A stretch of DNA of 64,000 nucleotides from Xanthomonas maliensis (GTDB taxonomy: Bacteria > Pseudomonadota > Gammaproteobacteria > Xanthomonadales > Xanthomonadaceae): contig NZ_NSET01000032.1 of assembly GCF_009192945.1 (NCBI RefSeq), positions 62,001 through 126,000 of the forward strand, in the 5' to 3' direction. Under the pieces are notes generated by a model. That model searched no databases. It saw nothing but the letters and a program-made list of their open reading frames with translations, and had not been told where the DNA came from. Positions 48,800 to 56,905 of this stretch are shown here, piece after piece. The position numbers and the translations under genes were made by a program. The first letter of the stretch is position 1. The number at the start of each line of letters is the position of its first letter.

Positions 48800-50199
48800 C
48801 GGGCAGCCTCCTGGCCAAGCATGAAATCGGAGATGGGTTGCAGGCGTCGGTCGGTACGGTCATAGACCTGCGCACCATCGATATACACCTGCTCGGCCAG
48901 CGCGTAGGAGCTGAAGGGATTGCCGTTCCACAGCACCACATCGGCCATCTTGCCCGGCTCCAGCGAGCCGGTCTGGCGTTCGATGCCCAAGGCCTTGGCG
49001 GCATTGCTGGTCAGCCAGCGGATCGCGCGCTCGGGAGGAATGTCGATACCGGCGCGGTGGCCGGCCGCCATCGCTTTGGCCGCTTCCTGGTTGAGCCGCT
49101 GGATGCCCTCCTCCGAATCGGAGTGCACGATCGCGCAGCCATTGGCTGGGCGATCGACCAAGGCGATGTTTTCCTGGATGCCGTCGAACGCCTCCATCTT
49201 GAAGCCCCACCAGTCGGCCCAGAGCGCGCCGCAGACGTTCTGTTCGGCCAGGCGGTCGGCGATCTTGTAGGCCTCCACGCCATGGTGGAAGGCGGCGATC
49301 TTGAAGCCGAATTCCTTGGCCAGGTCGAGCATCGTGCTCATTTCGTCGGCGCGGTAGCAGTGGATATGCACGCGGATGTCGCCGTTGATCGCGCCGGCCA
49401 GGGTGTCCAGCTTGAGATCGCGCTTGCCGCCGCTGTCGCCGGCGCTGTCGTTGTCGCCCTTGCCGCGGCTCCACCAGTGGCGCTTGGGCGGGGTCTTCTT
49501 TTTCGGAGTGTTCTTGCGCAGGTATTCGCTGGCGTCGATAAAGGCCGCGCGGTAGCCGGCGACGTTGCCCATGCGTGTTGCCGGGCCACCTTTTTCGCCG
49601 TAGACGCGTTTGGGATTCTCGCCGCAGGCCATTTTCAGGCCCCACGGTGCGCCGGGAAACTTCATTGCCTGGTAGGTCGTGGCCGGCACGTTCTTCAAGG
49701 TGACGCCGCGCCCGCCGACCAGATTCGCCGAACCGGGCAGCACCTGCAGTGCAGTGACGCCGCCGGCCAGCGCGGTGGAAAAGCCCGGGTCCTGCGGCCA
49801 GATCGAATGCTCGGCCCAAACGTTCGGGGTCACCGCTGCCGTCATTTCGTTGCCATCGCTATGCGCGCTCACGCCGGGGCTGGGATAGACGCCCAAGTGC
49901 GAGTGCACGTCGATGATGCCCGGCGTGATCCATTTGCCGCGTCCATCCACCCGGCGGACATCGGCCGGCGCGTCCAGCCCGCGTCCGACCGCAGCGACCT
50001 TGCCGTCGCGCAGCAGCACGTCGGCATCGTCCAGGCGTTCGCCGGTACCGGTGAGCACGGTGGCGTGTTCGATCAGGACTGGGCTGGAGGCGAGGGCACG
50101 GTAGGTGCTCGGATACGGATCGTCGACGAAACGCGAGGCCGCGATGGCTGGCCCGCACAGCAACGCCGCGCCCAGGATGGCGAACGCAATCAAACGCAT
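48796..50199 (-). CDS. periplasmic amidohydrolase (imidazolonepropionase/dipeptidase-like)
   Basis: A 467-residue metal-dependent hydrolase with a signal peptide (RLIAFAILGAALLCGPAIA). The metal motif is intact, DVHSHLG with His99 and His101, followed by VHIHCYRADEM, AAFHHGVEAY, CAIVHSDSE and the closing GSLEPGKMADVVLWNGNPF. The substrate is unknown; relatives hydrolyse cyclic amides or dipeptides. Residues ~228-262 form an unusual Lys/Pro/Ser-rich insertion (KNTPKKKTPPKRHWW and following). The start is ATG 50199; the frame is open further upstream but without a signal peptide. It is first of a two-gene operon. Confidence 0.88.
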   Translation of the reverse strand: MRLIAFAILGAALLCGPAIAASRFVDDPYPSTYRALASSPVLIEHATVLTGTGERLDDADVLLRDGKVAAVGRGLDAPADVRRVDGRGKWITPGIIDVHSHLGVYPSPGVSAHSDGNEMTAAVTPNVWAEHSIWPQDPGFSTALAGGVTALQVLPGSANLVGGRGVTLKNVPATTYQAMKFPGAPWGLKMACGENPKRVYGEKGGPATRMGNVAGYRAAFIDASEYLRKNTPKKKTPPKRHWWSRGKGDNDSAGDSGGKRDLKLDTLAGAINGDIRVHIHCYRADEMSTMLDLAKEFGFKIAAFHHGVEAYKIADRLAEQNVCGALWADWWGFKMEAFDGIQENIALVDRPANGCAIVHSDSEEGIQRLNQEAAKAMAAGHRAGIDIPPERAIRWLTSNAAKALGIERQTGSLEPGKMADVVLWNGNPFSSYALAEQVYIDGAQVYDRTDRRLQPISDFMLGQEAAR

Positions 50200-50357
50200 G
50201 AATGTCCCCGGTGAAACTGCAGATGTCCTTGGAAAACTAACGGCCACAGCGCTGATTGCCAAGCAGCGATATGTGGTCGCGGTCGCTAGGCGCGTCGCAG
50301 CAGCGGCCTCATCACGCCCAGGCGTGCATGCTTGAGCACATGACCAGGAGAGCGCCG

Positions 50358-50918
50358 ATGATCGCCAGATCCGACCGTAACAAGCAGGCCGACGTGGTAT
50401 TGGCATTCTGGGAACTGGCCGGGCCGGCGCGTTGGTTTACCCAGAACGATGCCTTCGACGCCAACGTCCGCCAGCATTTCAGCGAGCAGCATTTCGCTGC
50501 CGCACGCGGCGAATACACCCATTGGATGGAGCGCGCCGAGGACGCCCTGGCACTGGTGATCCTGCTGGATCAATTTCCGCGCAACGCCTTCCGCGGCAGC
50601 GCGCACGCCTACGCTACCGACGGGCTGGCGCTGCAGGTGGCACAGCAGGCGGTGCACGACGGATTCGATCAGCAAATCTCGTCACAATTGCGGCTGTTCT
50701 TCTACCTGCCGTTCGGACATGCCGAGGACCCGCAGACGCAGGCGCGCGCGGTGGAATTGATCGGCGCCGTGGGCGATGCGGAGGCGACCGCTTCGGCGAT
50801 CGAGCATCAACAGGTCATCCAGCGCTTCGGGCGGTTCCCGCACCGCAATGCCAGCCTGGGGCGCGCGATGACACCGGACGAGCAACAGTTTCTCGACGCC
50901 GGCGGATTCGCTGGCTGA
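50358..50918 (+). CDS. DUF924 family protein
   Basis: An all-helical cytoplasmic protein of 186 residues with a TPR-like fold. The family text is clear: DVVLAFWELAGPARWFTQNDAFD, then LALVILLDQFPRNAFRGSAHAY, LFFYLPFGHAEDP and RFGRFPHRNASLGR. The function is unknown in general. ATG 50358 has AGGAG eight bases upstream, preferred over ATGs at 50328 and 50340. It stands alone, divergent from the amidohydrolase pair and convergent with the glutaredoxin fusion, with a terminator in between. Confidence 0.88.
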   Translation: MIARSDRNKQADVVLAFWELAGPARWFTQNDAFDANVRQHFSEQHFAAARGEYTHWMERAEDALALVILLDQFPRNAFRGSAHAYATDGLALQVAQQAVHDGFDQQISSQLRLFFYLPFGHAEDPQTQARAVELIGAVGDAEATASAIEHQQVIQRFGRFPHRNASLGRAMTPDEQQFLDAGGFAG

Positions 50919-51051
50919 GCGCTGCACGCCTGTGCGCACGGTCTGCCAGCGCGTTCGGCAACGGTAGTGCGACAGGCGCGACGATTGCCGGCGCCAGCGC
51001 GAGATGGCGTCATCGCGAGCGATGCGGCGCGCCAAGTCGCAAACACGTCAC

Positions 51052-51089
51052 AACGCAGAACGGACGCCCTGGAGCGTCCGTTCTGCGTT
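51052..51089. terminator. 16-bp-arm hairpin between DUF924 gene and glutaredoxin fusion gene
   Basis: AACGCAGAACGGACGC pairs perfectly with its reverse complement over a 6-nt loop. The genes on both sides converge on it (stops at 50918 and 51111). Each arm ends in TT or AA rather than a long U-run, so a bidirectional terminator is likely. Confidence 0.65.
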
Positions 51090-51110
51090 ACCACTGTGCG
51101 ATCGACGCGC

Positions 51111-52037
51111 TCAGTATTTCGGCACGCCGTTGTCCACCTGCTCGGACCAGGCATCGATCCCGCCGGTGACGTTGTAGACGTTGCGGAAGCCCAGCCCACG
51201 GAAATGCTCGGCGGCCTGCAGGCTGCGGCCGCCGCGGTGGCACAGGAACGCCAGTGGCGTGTCCTTGGGCAGCTGTTCGATCGCCGCGCGCTCGTGCGCA
51301 TCCAGCGTACGGAACGGCGCAGCCACCGCCGCCAGCGCGCGCTCGTCGGCCGGCCGCACGTCCACCAGGGTCAGCTGGCCGGCCTTGAGGCGATCGTCGG
51401 CCTCGCGCACCGACAGTTCCTGCACCGGCTTGGGCGCATTGGGGTTGTCGATGGCCAGGCCGCGGCCACGGATGTCGTCCACCCAGTCGATGGTGATGCC
51501 ATCGGCGCGGCGTGCGCTGGCCAGGTCGAACTGCACGCGCAGGCCGTTGGACTCGGCGGCAATGGCCTTGGGATCGGTCGGCGCCAGCTGGAAGTTGGGC
51601 TGGAAGTTGGCGTCGATGGACAGCGCCAGCGAGGCGTCCGGGGCGTCGGCCAGCGCGCTCTTGAGCATCTCCACCGCTGCCGGGGTGATGGTGATCGCCG
51701 GCGGCGTGCGGTCCGGCGCCTGCAGGCCAAGCATATTGCTCAGCTCGCCGCTGTCGGCCATCTGCACGATGATGTCGCTGCCGCCGATCAGCTCGCCGTC
51801 GACGTAGAGCTGCGGAATGGTCGGCCAGTCGCCGTAGGCCTTGATGCCTTCGCGGATCTCCTGGTCGGCCAGCACGTTGACGTGGGCGTAGTCCACGCCC
51901 AGGCCGTCCAGCACGCCCACCGCCTTGGCCGAGAACCCGCATTGCGGCATGCCGGGCTGGCCTTTCATGAACAGCACGACGCGGTTGGACTGCAGCAGCG
52001 AATCGATGCGGGAGCGCAGGGCGGGATCGAGGGACAT
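51111..52037 (-). CDS. monothiol glutaredoxin fused to a cysteine-free A-type domain and a rhodanese domain
   Basis: A 308-residue three-domain protein. Residues 1-108 form a Grx4-type monothiol glutaredoxin with VVLFMKGQPGMPQCGFSA (Cys33-Gly-Phe-Ser) and WPTIPQLYVDGELIGG. Residues ~112-202 look like an IscA/HesB A-type scaffold, with SNGLRVQFDLASARRADGIT and WVDDIRGRGLAIDNPNAP, but it has no cysteines at all. Residues ~207-308 are a rhodanese domain with LVDVRPADE and the active loop FLCHRGGRS (Cys266). CGFS glutaredoxins bind and transfer 2Fe-2S clusters with glutathione; the rhodanese could supply sulfane sulfur. ATG 52037 is the natural family start. It is divergent from a deacetylase gene with a 58-bp gap. 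Confidence 0.9.
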   Translation of the reverse strand: MSLDPALRSRIDSLLQSNRVVLFMKGQPGMPQCGFSAKAVGVLDGLGVDYAHVNVLADQEIREGIKAYGDWPTIPQLYVDGELIGGSDIIVQMADSGELSNMLGLQAPDRTPPAITITPAAVEMLKSALADAPDASLALSIDANFQPNFQLAPTDPKAIAAESNGLRVQFDLASARRADGITIDWVDDIRGRGLAIDNPNAPKPVQELSVREADDRLKAGQLTLVDVRPADERALAAVAAPFRTLDAHERAAIEQLPKDTPLAFLCHRGGRSLQAAEHFRGLGFRNVYNVTGGIDAWSEQVDNGVPKY

Positions 52038-52095
52038 GGCGGCATGCTTGAGAACGTGGAGGACGACCATTCTACGCCGCATGGCATCATGGGGC

Positions 52096-52872
52096 ATGAC
52101 CGCCCCGGAAACGCTCTATCGCATCCCGACCCATCCCCACCGCTGGATGGGCTGGCTGGCGGCCTCGCAACTCGGTGTCGCCGCGCTGTGGTGGCGACTG
52201 GGCTGGGCCTGGGGCGTGCCTGCCCTGCTGCTGTCGCATGCGTTGTTCGTGTTGCCGGTCTTCCTGCCGCGGGCACGCTTCTATGCGCCGGTGTTGGCCC
52301 GGTTGCCGGGCCACGCGCCTCAGGTCTGGCTGACCATCGACGACGGCCCCTCCGAGCAAACCCCGGCGGTGCTGGAGTTGCTCGATGCCTACGATGCCAA
52401 GGCGACTTTTTTCCTGGTCGGTGCGCGTGCGGCACAACACCCGCAGCTGGTGCGCGAGATCGTGCGGCGCGGCCATGGCATCGGCAACCATAGCCACACC
52501 CATCCGCAGGCCTGGTTCTGGGCCTTGGGACCCCGCCGCATGGCGCGCGAGATCGGCCTGGCCCAGCGGACGCTGGCCAGCATCACCGGGCAGGCGCCGC
52601 GGCTGTATCGCTCGGTCGTGGGCATGACCAACCCCTTCGTCGCTTCGCCGCTGCGGGCGCATGGCCTGACCCGGGTCGCCTGGAGCGCGCGTGGATTCGA
52701 TGGTGTGCGCTGCGATCCGCACGCCACCGTGGAGCGCATCGTCCGCGACCTGGCGCCCGGCGCGATCGTGCTGTTGCACGAAGGGGCGGCGCACGGCCAC
52801 AACCTGACCATCCTGCGCGGCGTGCTGGATGCGCTGCGTGCGCGTGGGCTGGTGGCGCGCCAGCCGGAGTGA
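52096..52872 (+). CDS. polysaccharide deacetylase family protein (CE4)
   Basis: A 258-residue protein with two N-terminal hydrophobic segments (ASQLGVAALWWRLGWAWGV and LLLSHALFVLPVFL) that anchor a NodB-type CE4 domain. It has the Asp-Asp motif in VWLTIDDGPSEQTP and the metal-binding HxxxH in GNHSHTHPQAW. RLYRSVVGMTN and a C-terminal IVLLHEGA complete the fold. It probably acts on an envelope glycan or lipid-linked sugar. ATG 52096 was chosen; the frame is open upstream but overlaps the divergent glutaredoxin gene. It is not linked to the pga locus, which has its own deacetylase. Confidence 0.86.
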   Translation: MTAPETLYRIPTHPHRWMGWLAASQLGVAALWWRLGWAWGVPALLLSHALFVLPVFLPRARFYAPVLARLPGHAPQVWLTIDDGPSEQTPAVLELLDAYDAKATFFLVGARAAQHPQLVREIVRRGHGIGNHSHTHPQAWFWALGPRRMAREIGLAQRTLASITGQAPRLYRSVVGMTNPFVASPLRAHGLTRVAWSARGFDGVRCDPHATVERIVRDLAPGAIVLLHEGAAHGHNLTILRGVLDALRARGLVARQPE

Positions 52873-53024
52873 GGCGCCGGGGGGTGCGTTGCGGCCACGC
52901 AGGGCTGCTCGCGAACGCGAGCGTGCTCCGCGCGCCGCGCATCCGGCCGCAGTGGCGCCGATGCAGACGACATCGCCGCGACAGCGCGTGCCCACTGGCA
53001 CCGCGACCTAGCGGGCGCGATCGC

Positions 53025-53720
53025 TCAGCGCGGCTCGGCGACGATCAGCCAGTTGTTGAAGGGCGTGTTGCCATACAGCGGCGAAAAGTGGGCGCGCAGG
53101 CCGGCTGCGTCCAACTGCGCCTGCAGGCTGTCGCGGGTGGGGTAGCTGCACGGCATGCGCTGCATCCAGCCGCTCAGGTGCGCCAGCACGTCGGTGACGC
53201 GGCTGGTACGGCCACGGCCGCTGGCGTCGCCCAGGGCGCTGCGGATCACCAGTTTGGCGCCGGGGGTGAGCATCTGCGCCACGCTGCGCAGCAGGCTGGC
53301 CTGCATATCGGTCTGCAGATATTGCAACACGTCCAGGATGGTCACGCTGCCGCGGTGCGGCGGCCAGCCCACGCTCAGGTCGACCACGCCGAACTGGGTG
53401 CGGCCCAGCCCGGCGCGCTGGGCGATGCGCTCGGCACGGCGGATCTTGGAGGCGTCCACGTCCACGCCGTGGTAGGCCACGCTCTGGCCATCGGCGCGCA
53501 AGGCGTGCGCCAGCAGGCCCAGGCCGCAGCCCAGGTCCAGCACCGGTGCGGTGCTGTCACGCAGTTGTGCCAGCACGCCTGGATACAGCGGGTCGGTGCG
53601 CAGCTTGGTCTGGGTGTAGTAGTAGTCGTAGCGGTTGCCCAGCGGATGCCGGGGCAGGAAAGCGCGCGCGATCGTCAGTGCTTGTGCGCGGCTCATGGGC
53701 TGGGTGGCGGCGGAGGTCAA
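53025..53720 (-). CDS. SAM-dependent class I methyltransferase
   Basis: A 231-residue methyltransferase. The SAM-binding motif I is VLDLGCGLGLLAHAL, the acidic end of strand 2 is YHGVDVDASKI, and motif II/III text includes VTILDVLQYLQTD and LTPGAKLVIRSALGD. The substrate is unknown; neighbours suggest a cytosolic small molecule or lipid. The start is uncertain. TTG 53720 has AAGGA seven bases upstream, whereas ATG 53696 (MSRAQALTIARAF) has none; I used the longer form. Confidence 0.83.
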   Translation of the reverse strand: MTSAATQPMSRAQALTIARAFLPRHPLGNRYDYYYTQTKLRTDPLYPGVLAQLRDSTAPVLDLGCGLGLLAHALRADGQSVAYHGVDVDASKIRRAERIAQRAGLGRTQFGVVDLSVGWPPHRGSVTILDVLQYLQTDMQASLLRSVAQMLTPGAKLVIRSALGDASGRGRTSRVTDVLAHLSGWMQRMPCSYPTRDSLQAQLDAAGLRAHFSPLYGNTPFNNWLIVAEPR

Positions 53721-53763
53721 TGTCGTTCCTTGGCAGTGAAGCGGGTCCAGCGGGGAGTACGGG

Positions 53764-54387
53764 TCAGCTCAGCGCCTCGCGCGCGGCGGGCAGGGCCAGT
53801 GCGGCCCAGCGCGCATACATCGCGCCGGACGGATGCAGGCCATCGTCGACCAGCATCTGCGGTGCATCGCCGCCATCACGGCTGGTTGGAGTGATATCGA
53901 CGAAGCGCACCGACGCCGCCGCGCAGCGCTCGGCGGCCACGGCGTTGAAGGCGTCGATCTGCGCGCCGACCTGGGCGCCATCGCGGCCCTGCGCGCGCGC
54001 GAATGGCGTCAGGCCCCAATCGGGGATCGACAGTACGAACACCCGCCGCAGCTGTTCGCCGGCCAGCGCAATGGCGTGTTGCAACAAGGTGTCGAACTGG
54101 GTGCGGTAGGTGTCCAGCGGCCACCCGCGGTACTGGTTGTTGACCCCGATCAGCAGACTCACCAAGTCGTATGGCCCCTGCGGCGCAGCGGCTGCGATAC
54201 CGGCCTGCAGTTCGTCGGTGGTCCAGCCGGTGGTGGCGATGATCTCAGGCGTGCCCACATTCCAGCCGTGCGCCCGCAGGCCATCGGCCAACTGCATTGG
54301 CCAGCGCTGCGCCGCGTCCACGCCTTCGCCAATGGTGTAGGAATCGCCCAGCGCCAGATAGCGCAACGGCGGACTCAGCGCCGCCAT
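53764..54387 (-). CDS. SGNH/GDSL-type esterase
   Basis: A 207-residue hydrolase of the SGNH fold with no signal peptide. Block I is RYLALGDSYTIGEG with the nucleophilic Ser, block III is LIGVNNQYRG with the Asn, and block V is DGLHPSGAMY with the catalytic Asp-His pair. Its ATG shares one base with the stop codon of the upstream aminotransferase (TGATG), so the two are translationally coupled. The gene is in the same direction as the methyltransferase 43 bp downstream. Confidence 0.88.
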   Translation of the reverse strand: MAALSPPLRYLALGDSYTIGEGVDAAQRWPMQLADGLRAHGWNVGTPEIIATTGWTTDELQAGIAAAAPQGPYDLVSLLIGVNNQYRGWPLDTYRTQFDTLLQHAIALAGEQLRRVFVLSIPDWGLTPFARAQGRDGAQVGAQIDAFNAVAAERCAAASVRFVDITPTSRDGGDAPQMLVDDGLHPSGAMYARWAALALPAAREALS

Positions 54388-55658
54388 CACGCCACGCTGC
54401 GCGACTTCAGCGGCACCACCTTGGTAACCGTCTCGGCGCGCCGCGCCAGCGCCCGATCGATGCGCGCGAACACGTCGCGCATGACCGCCGCCTCGGGCAG
54501 CAGGGTCACCCGGAAATGATGCCGATACGGCACGTTGAAGCTGGAACCAGGCACCACCAGCACGCCTTCCTCGTTCATCAGTTCCAGCGCGAAGGTGTGG
54601 TCGTCGAAGTTGCGCGCCGCCGGCCCCACCACCGCCGGGAAGGCGTACAAGGCACCAGCTGGCGCCACCAGCTGCAGATGCTCGCTGGCCGCGCAGGCCT
54701 CGATCACCGCCCGCCGGGTCTCGTAGAGCCGTCCGCCGGGGGCACACAGTGCCGAGATGGTGTCCGGGCCGTTCACTGCGGCCTCGATGGCGTATTGCCC
54801 CGGCACGTTGGCGCACAGGCGCAGTGCACCGAGCAGGTCCATGGCGTTGCGCAGGTCGTGGATACGCGACTGCTCACCGGACAGCAGCGCCCAGCCCACC
54901 CGCCAGCCGCAGGCGCGATGCACCTTGCTTAACCCGCTGAAGGTGATGCACGGATGCGCGCCAGCCAGCGGCGCCACCGGCACGAAGGCCGCGTTGTCGT
55001 AGAGCACCTGGTCGTAGATCTCATCGACCATCAGCAAGAGGTTGTGCTTGACCGCGATCGCCACGATGCGTTCCAGCAGCTCGCGCGAATAGCTGGCGCC
55101 GCTGGGATTGTTGGGGTTGATCAGCACGATGGCGCGGGTGCGCGAGGACACCAGCGTCTCGATCTCCACCGGGTCGGGCTGGAACCCATTCTCCGGCGCG
55201 CAGCGGTAATACACCGGGCGGCCGTCGTTGAGGATGGTGGCGGCCGACCACAGCGGGTAGTCGGGCGAGGGCACCAGGACCTCGTCGCCGGGATTGAGCA
55301 GGGCGCGCAGCGACAGGTCGATCAGCTCGCTGACCCCGTTACCGACGAAGATGCGGTCCGGGTGCGCATCGGGGTGTTGCCGGCGGGCGTAGGCGGAGGC
55401 GATCGCCTCGCGCGCCTCCGGTAGACCCTGCTGATGCGTATAGGGGTCGGTCCGGCCCATGTCATCGGCGATCGCGCGCTGCAGATGCTCCGGCGCCCGG
55501 AACCCGAACGCACCCGGATTGCCGATATTGAGCTTGATCAGCTTGCGCCCCTGCGCTTCCAGCTCCCGCGCTCGCCGTGCCAGTTCGCCCCGGATCTCGT
55601 AGCGGACTTCGGACAGGCGCTCGCGGATGGCGAGCGGCTTTTGCGGGGCGGTGGACAT
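54387..55658 (-). CDS. PLP-dependent aminotransferase, AlaA-like
   Basis: A class I/II aminotransferase of 423 residues. It has KLIKLNIGNPGAFGFRAPEH, the YTHQQGLPEAREAIA segment, the PLP-binding region VINPNNPSGASYS-like (LINPNNPSG), DEIYDQVLYD, and the Schiff-base lysine in FSGLSKVHRACGWRVGW. The order and length fit AlaA-type glutamate-pyruvate transaminases, which make alanine. ATG 55658 (MSTAPQKPLAIRERL) is the family start. It is first in a run with the GDSL esterase and the methyltransferase. Confidence 0.88.
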   Translation of the reverse strand: MSTAPQKPLAIRERLSEVRYEIRGELARRARELEAQGRKLIKLNIGNPGAFGFRAPEHLQRAIADDMGRTDPYTHQQGLPEAREAIASAYARRQHPDAHPDRIFVGNGVSELIDLSLRALLNPGDEVLVPSPDYPLWSAATILNDGRPVYYRCAPENGFQPDPVEIETLVSSRTRAIVLINPNNPSGASYSRELLERIVAIAVKHNLLLMVDEIYDQVLYDNAAFVPVAPLAGAHPCITFSGLSKVHRACGWRVGWALLSGEQSRIHDLRNAMDLLGALRLCANVPGQYAIEAAVNGPDTISALCAPGGRLYETRRAVIEACAASEHLQLVAPAGALYAFPAVVGPAARNFDDHTFALELMNEEGVLVVPGSSFNVPYRHHFRVTLLPEAAVMRDVFARIDRALARRAETVTKVVPLKSRSVA

Positions 55659-55807
55659 GCGCTGAGCCGTGCTGAGGCGTGAATTGGCATGGTAACGGAA
55701 ATGCAACGGGCCGACATGCTTGCATCGGCAACGGTGTCAAGCCTGCCCGGAGCGATGCAGGGCAGCGTCATGCAGAGACGCATGCACCGGCCCGCTAGAA
55801 TCTCCCA

Positions 55808-56905
55808 ATGACCACCCCCTCCCCCGACTATCGCACCCTCCAATCCATCGGCTGGCCCTGGCCGGGGCCGCCGCAGGAGCCGGCCTGGCAGGCGGTGTTC
55901 GCCGCGCATCCGCAGGCGCTACCGGCGCGGGTGGTGGAGCAGCATCGTACTGGCTATGTGGTGGCCGATGGCCCGGAGGCCAGCGTGAAGGCCGAGTCGC
56001 TGCCGGACTGGCAGCGGCCGCGTTTTCCCAGTCACGAGCGCGCGGCGGTGGGCGATTGGGTGCTGATGGAGGGCCATCGCATCGTGGCGCTGTTGCCACG
56101 GCGGACCGCCATCAAGCGGGGTGCCGCGGGCGAGCATTATCACCAGCAGGTGATCGCGGCCAATATCGATACGGTGTTCATCGTCTGTGGCTTGGATGCG
56201 GACTTCAATCCGCGTCGGATCGAGCGCTACCTGCTGCTGGTCGGTGGCGGTGCCGGCGACGCCGCGCCGACGCCGGTGGTGGTACTGACCAAGGCCGATC
56301 AGACCGACTATGCGCAGGATGCAGTGGCGGTGCTGGTGGAGCTGGCCGCGCAGAAGATCGCGGTGCGCACCGTCAATGCCAAGGATCCGCAGAGCGTTTC
56401 GGCCTTGCAACCGTGGTTGGGCGATGGCCGGACCGTGGTGCTGGTGGGGTCGTCCGGCGCAGGCAAGTCGACGCTGACCAATACCTTGCTCGGCGTGCAG
56501 AAGATGAAGACCAACGCGGTGCGCGAGAACGATTCGCGCGGGCGCCACACCACCACCCATCGGGCCTTGATGCCGCTGCCCTCCGGTGCCTGCCTGATCG
56601 ATACCCCGGGCATGCGCGAGCTCAAGCCCACCGGCGAAGAAGATCTCGCCGACGGCGGCTTTTCCGATATCGAAGCGTTGGCGGCGCAGTGCCGTTTCAA
56701 CGATTGCGCGCACGGTGCCGAGCCCGGCTGCGCAGTGCGCGCAGCGATCGAGGCGGGCACGCTGGATCCGCACCGGCTGGCCAATTACCTCAAGTTGCGC
56801 GAGGAGGTCGCCAGCGCGGCGGAAAAACTGGCTACGCGTACGGCGCAGAACCAGGCGGGCAAGGGCGTCGTTCGGCGGCCCGGCGGTCGGCCCGGGCGCC
56901 GTTGA
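55808..56905 (+). CDS. rsgA: ribosome small-subunit-dependent GTPase A
   Basis: A 365-residue circularly permuted GTPase that checks 30S maturation. An N-terminal OB fold is followed by G4 VVVLTKADQTD, which comes before G1 GSSGAGKSTLTNTLLG and G3 LIDTPGMREL, the order that defines the permutation. A C-terminal zinc motif is present with CRFNDCAHGAEPGC. ATG 55808 begins the OB fold. The downstream gene starts at the very next base after its stop. Confidence 0.95.
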   Translation: MTTPSPDYRTLQSIGWPWPGPPQEPAWQAVFAAHPQALPARVVEQHRTGYVVADGPEASVKAESLPDWQRPRFPSHERAAVGDWVLMEGHRIVALLPRRTAIKRGAAGEHYHQQVIAANIDTVFIVCGLDADFNPRRIERYLLLVGGGAGDAAPTPVVVLTKADQTDYAQDAVAVLVELAAQKIAVRTVNAKDPQSVSALQPWLGDGRTVVLVGSSGAGKSTLTNTLLGVQKMKTNAVRENDSRGRHTTTHRALMPLPSGACLIDTPGMRELKPTGEEDLADGGFSDIEALAAQCRFNDCAHGAEPGCAVRAAIEAGTLDPHRLANYLKLREEVASAAEKLATRTAQNQAGKGVVRRPGGRPGRR

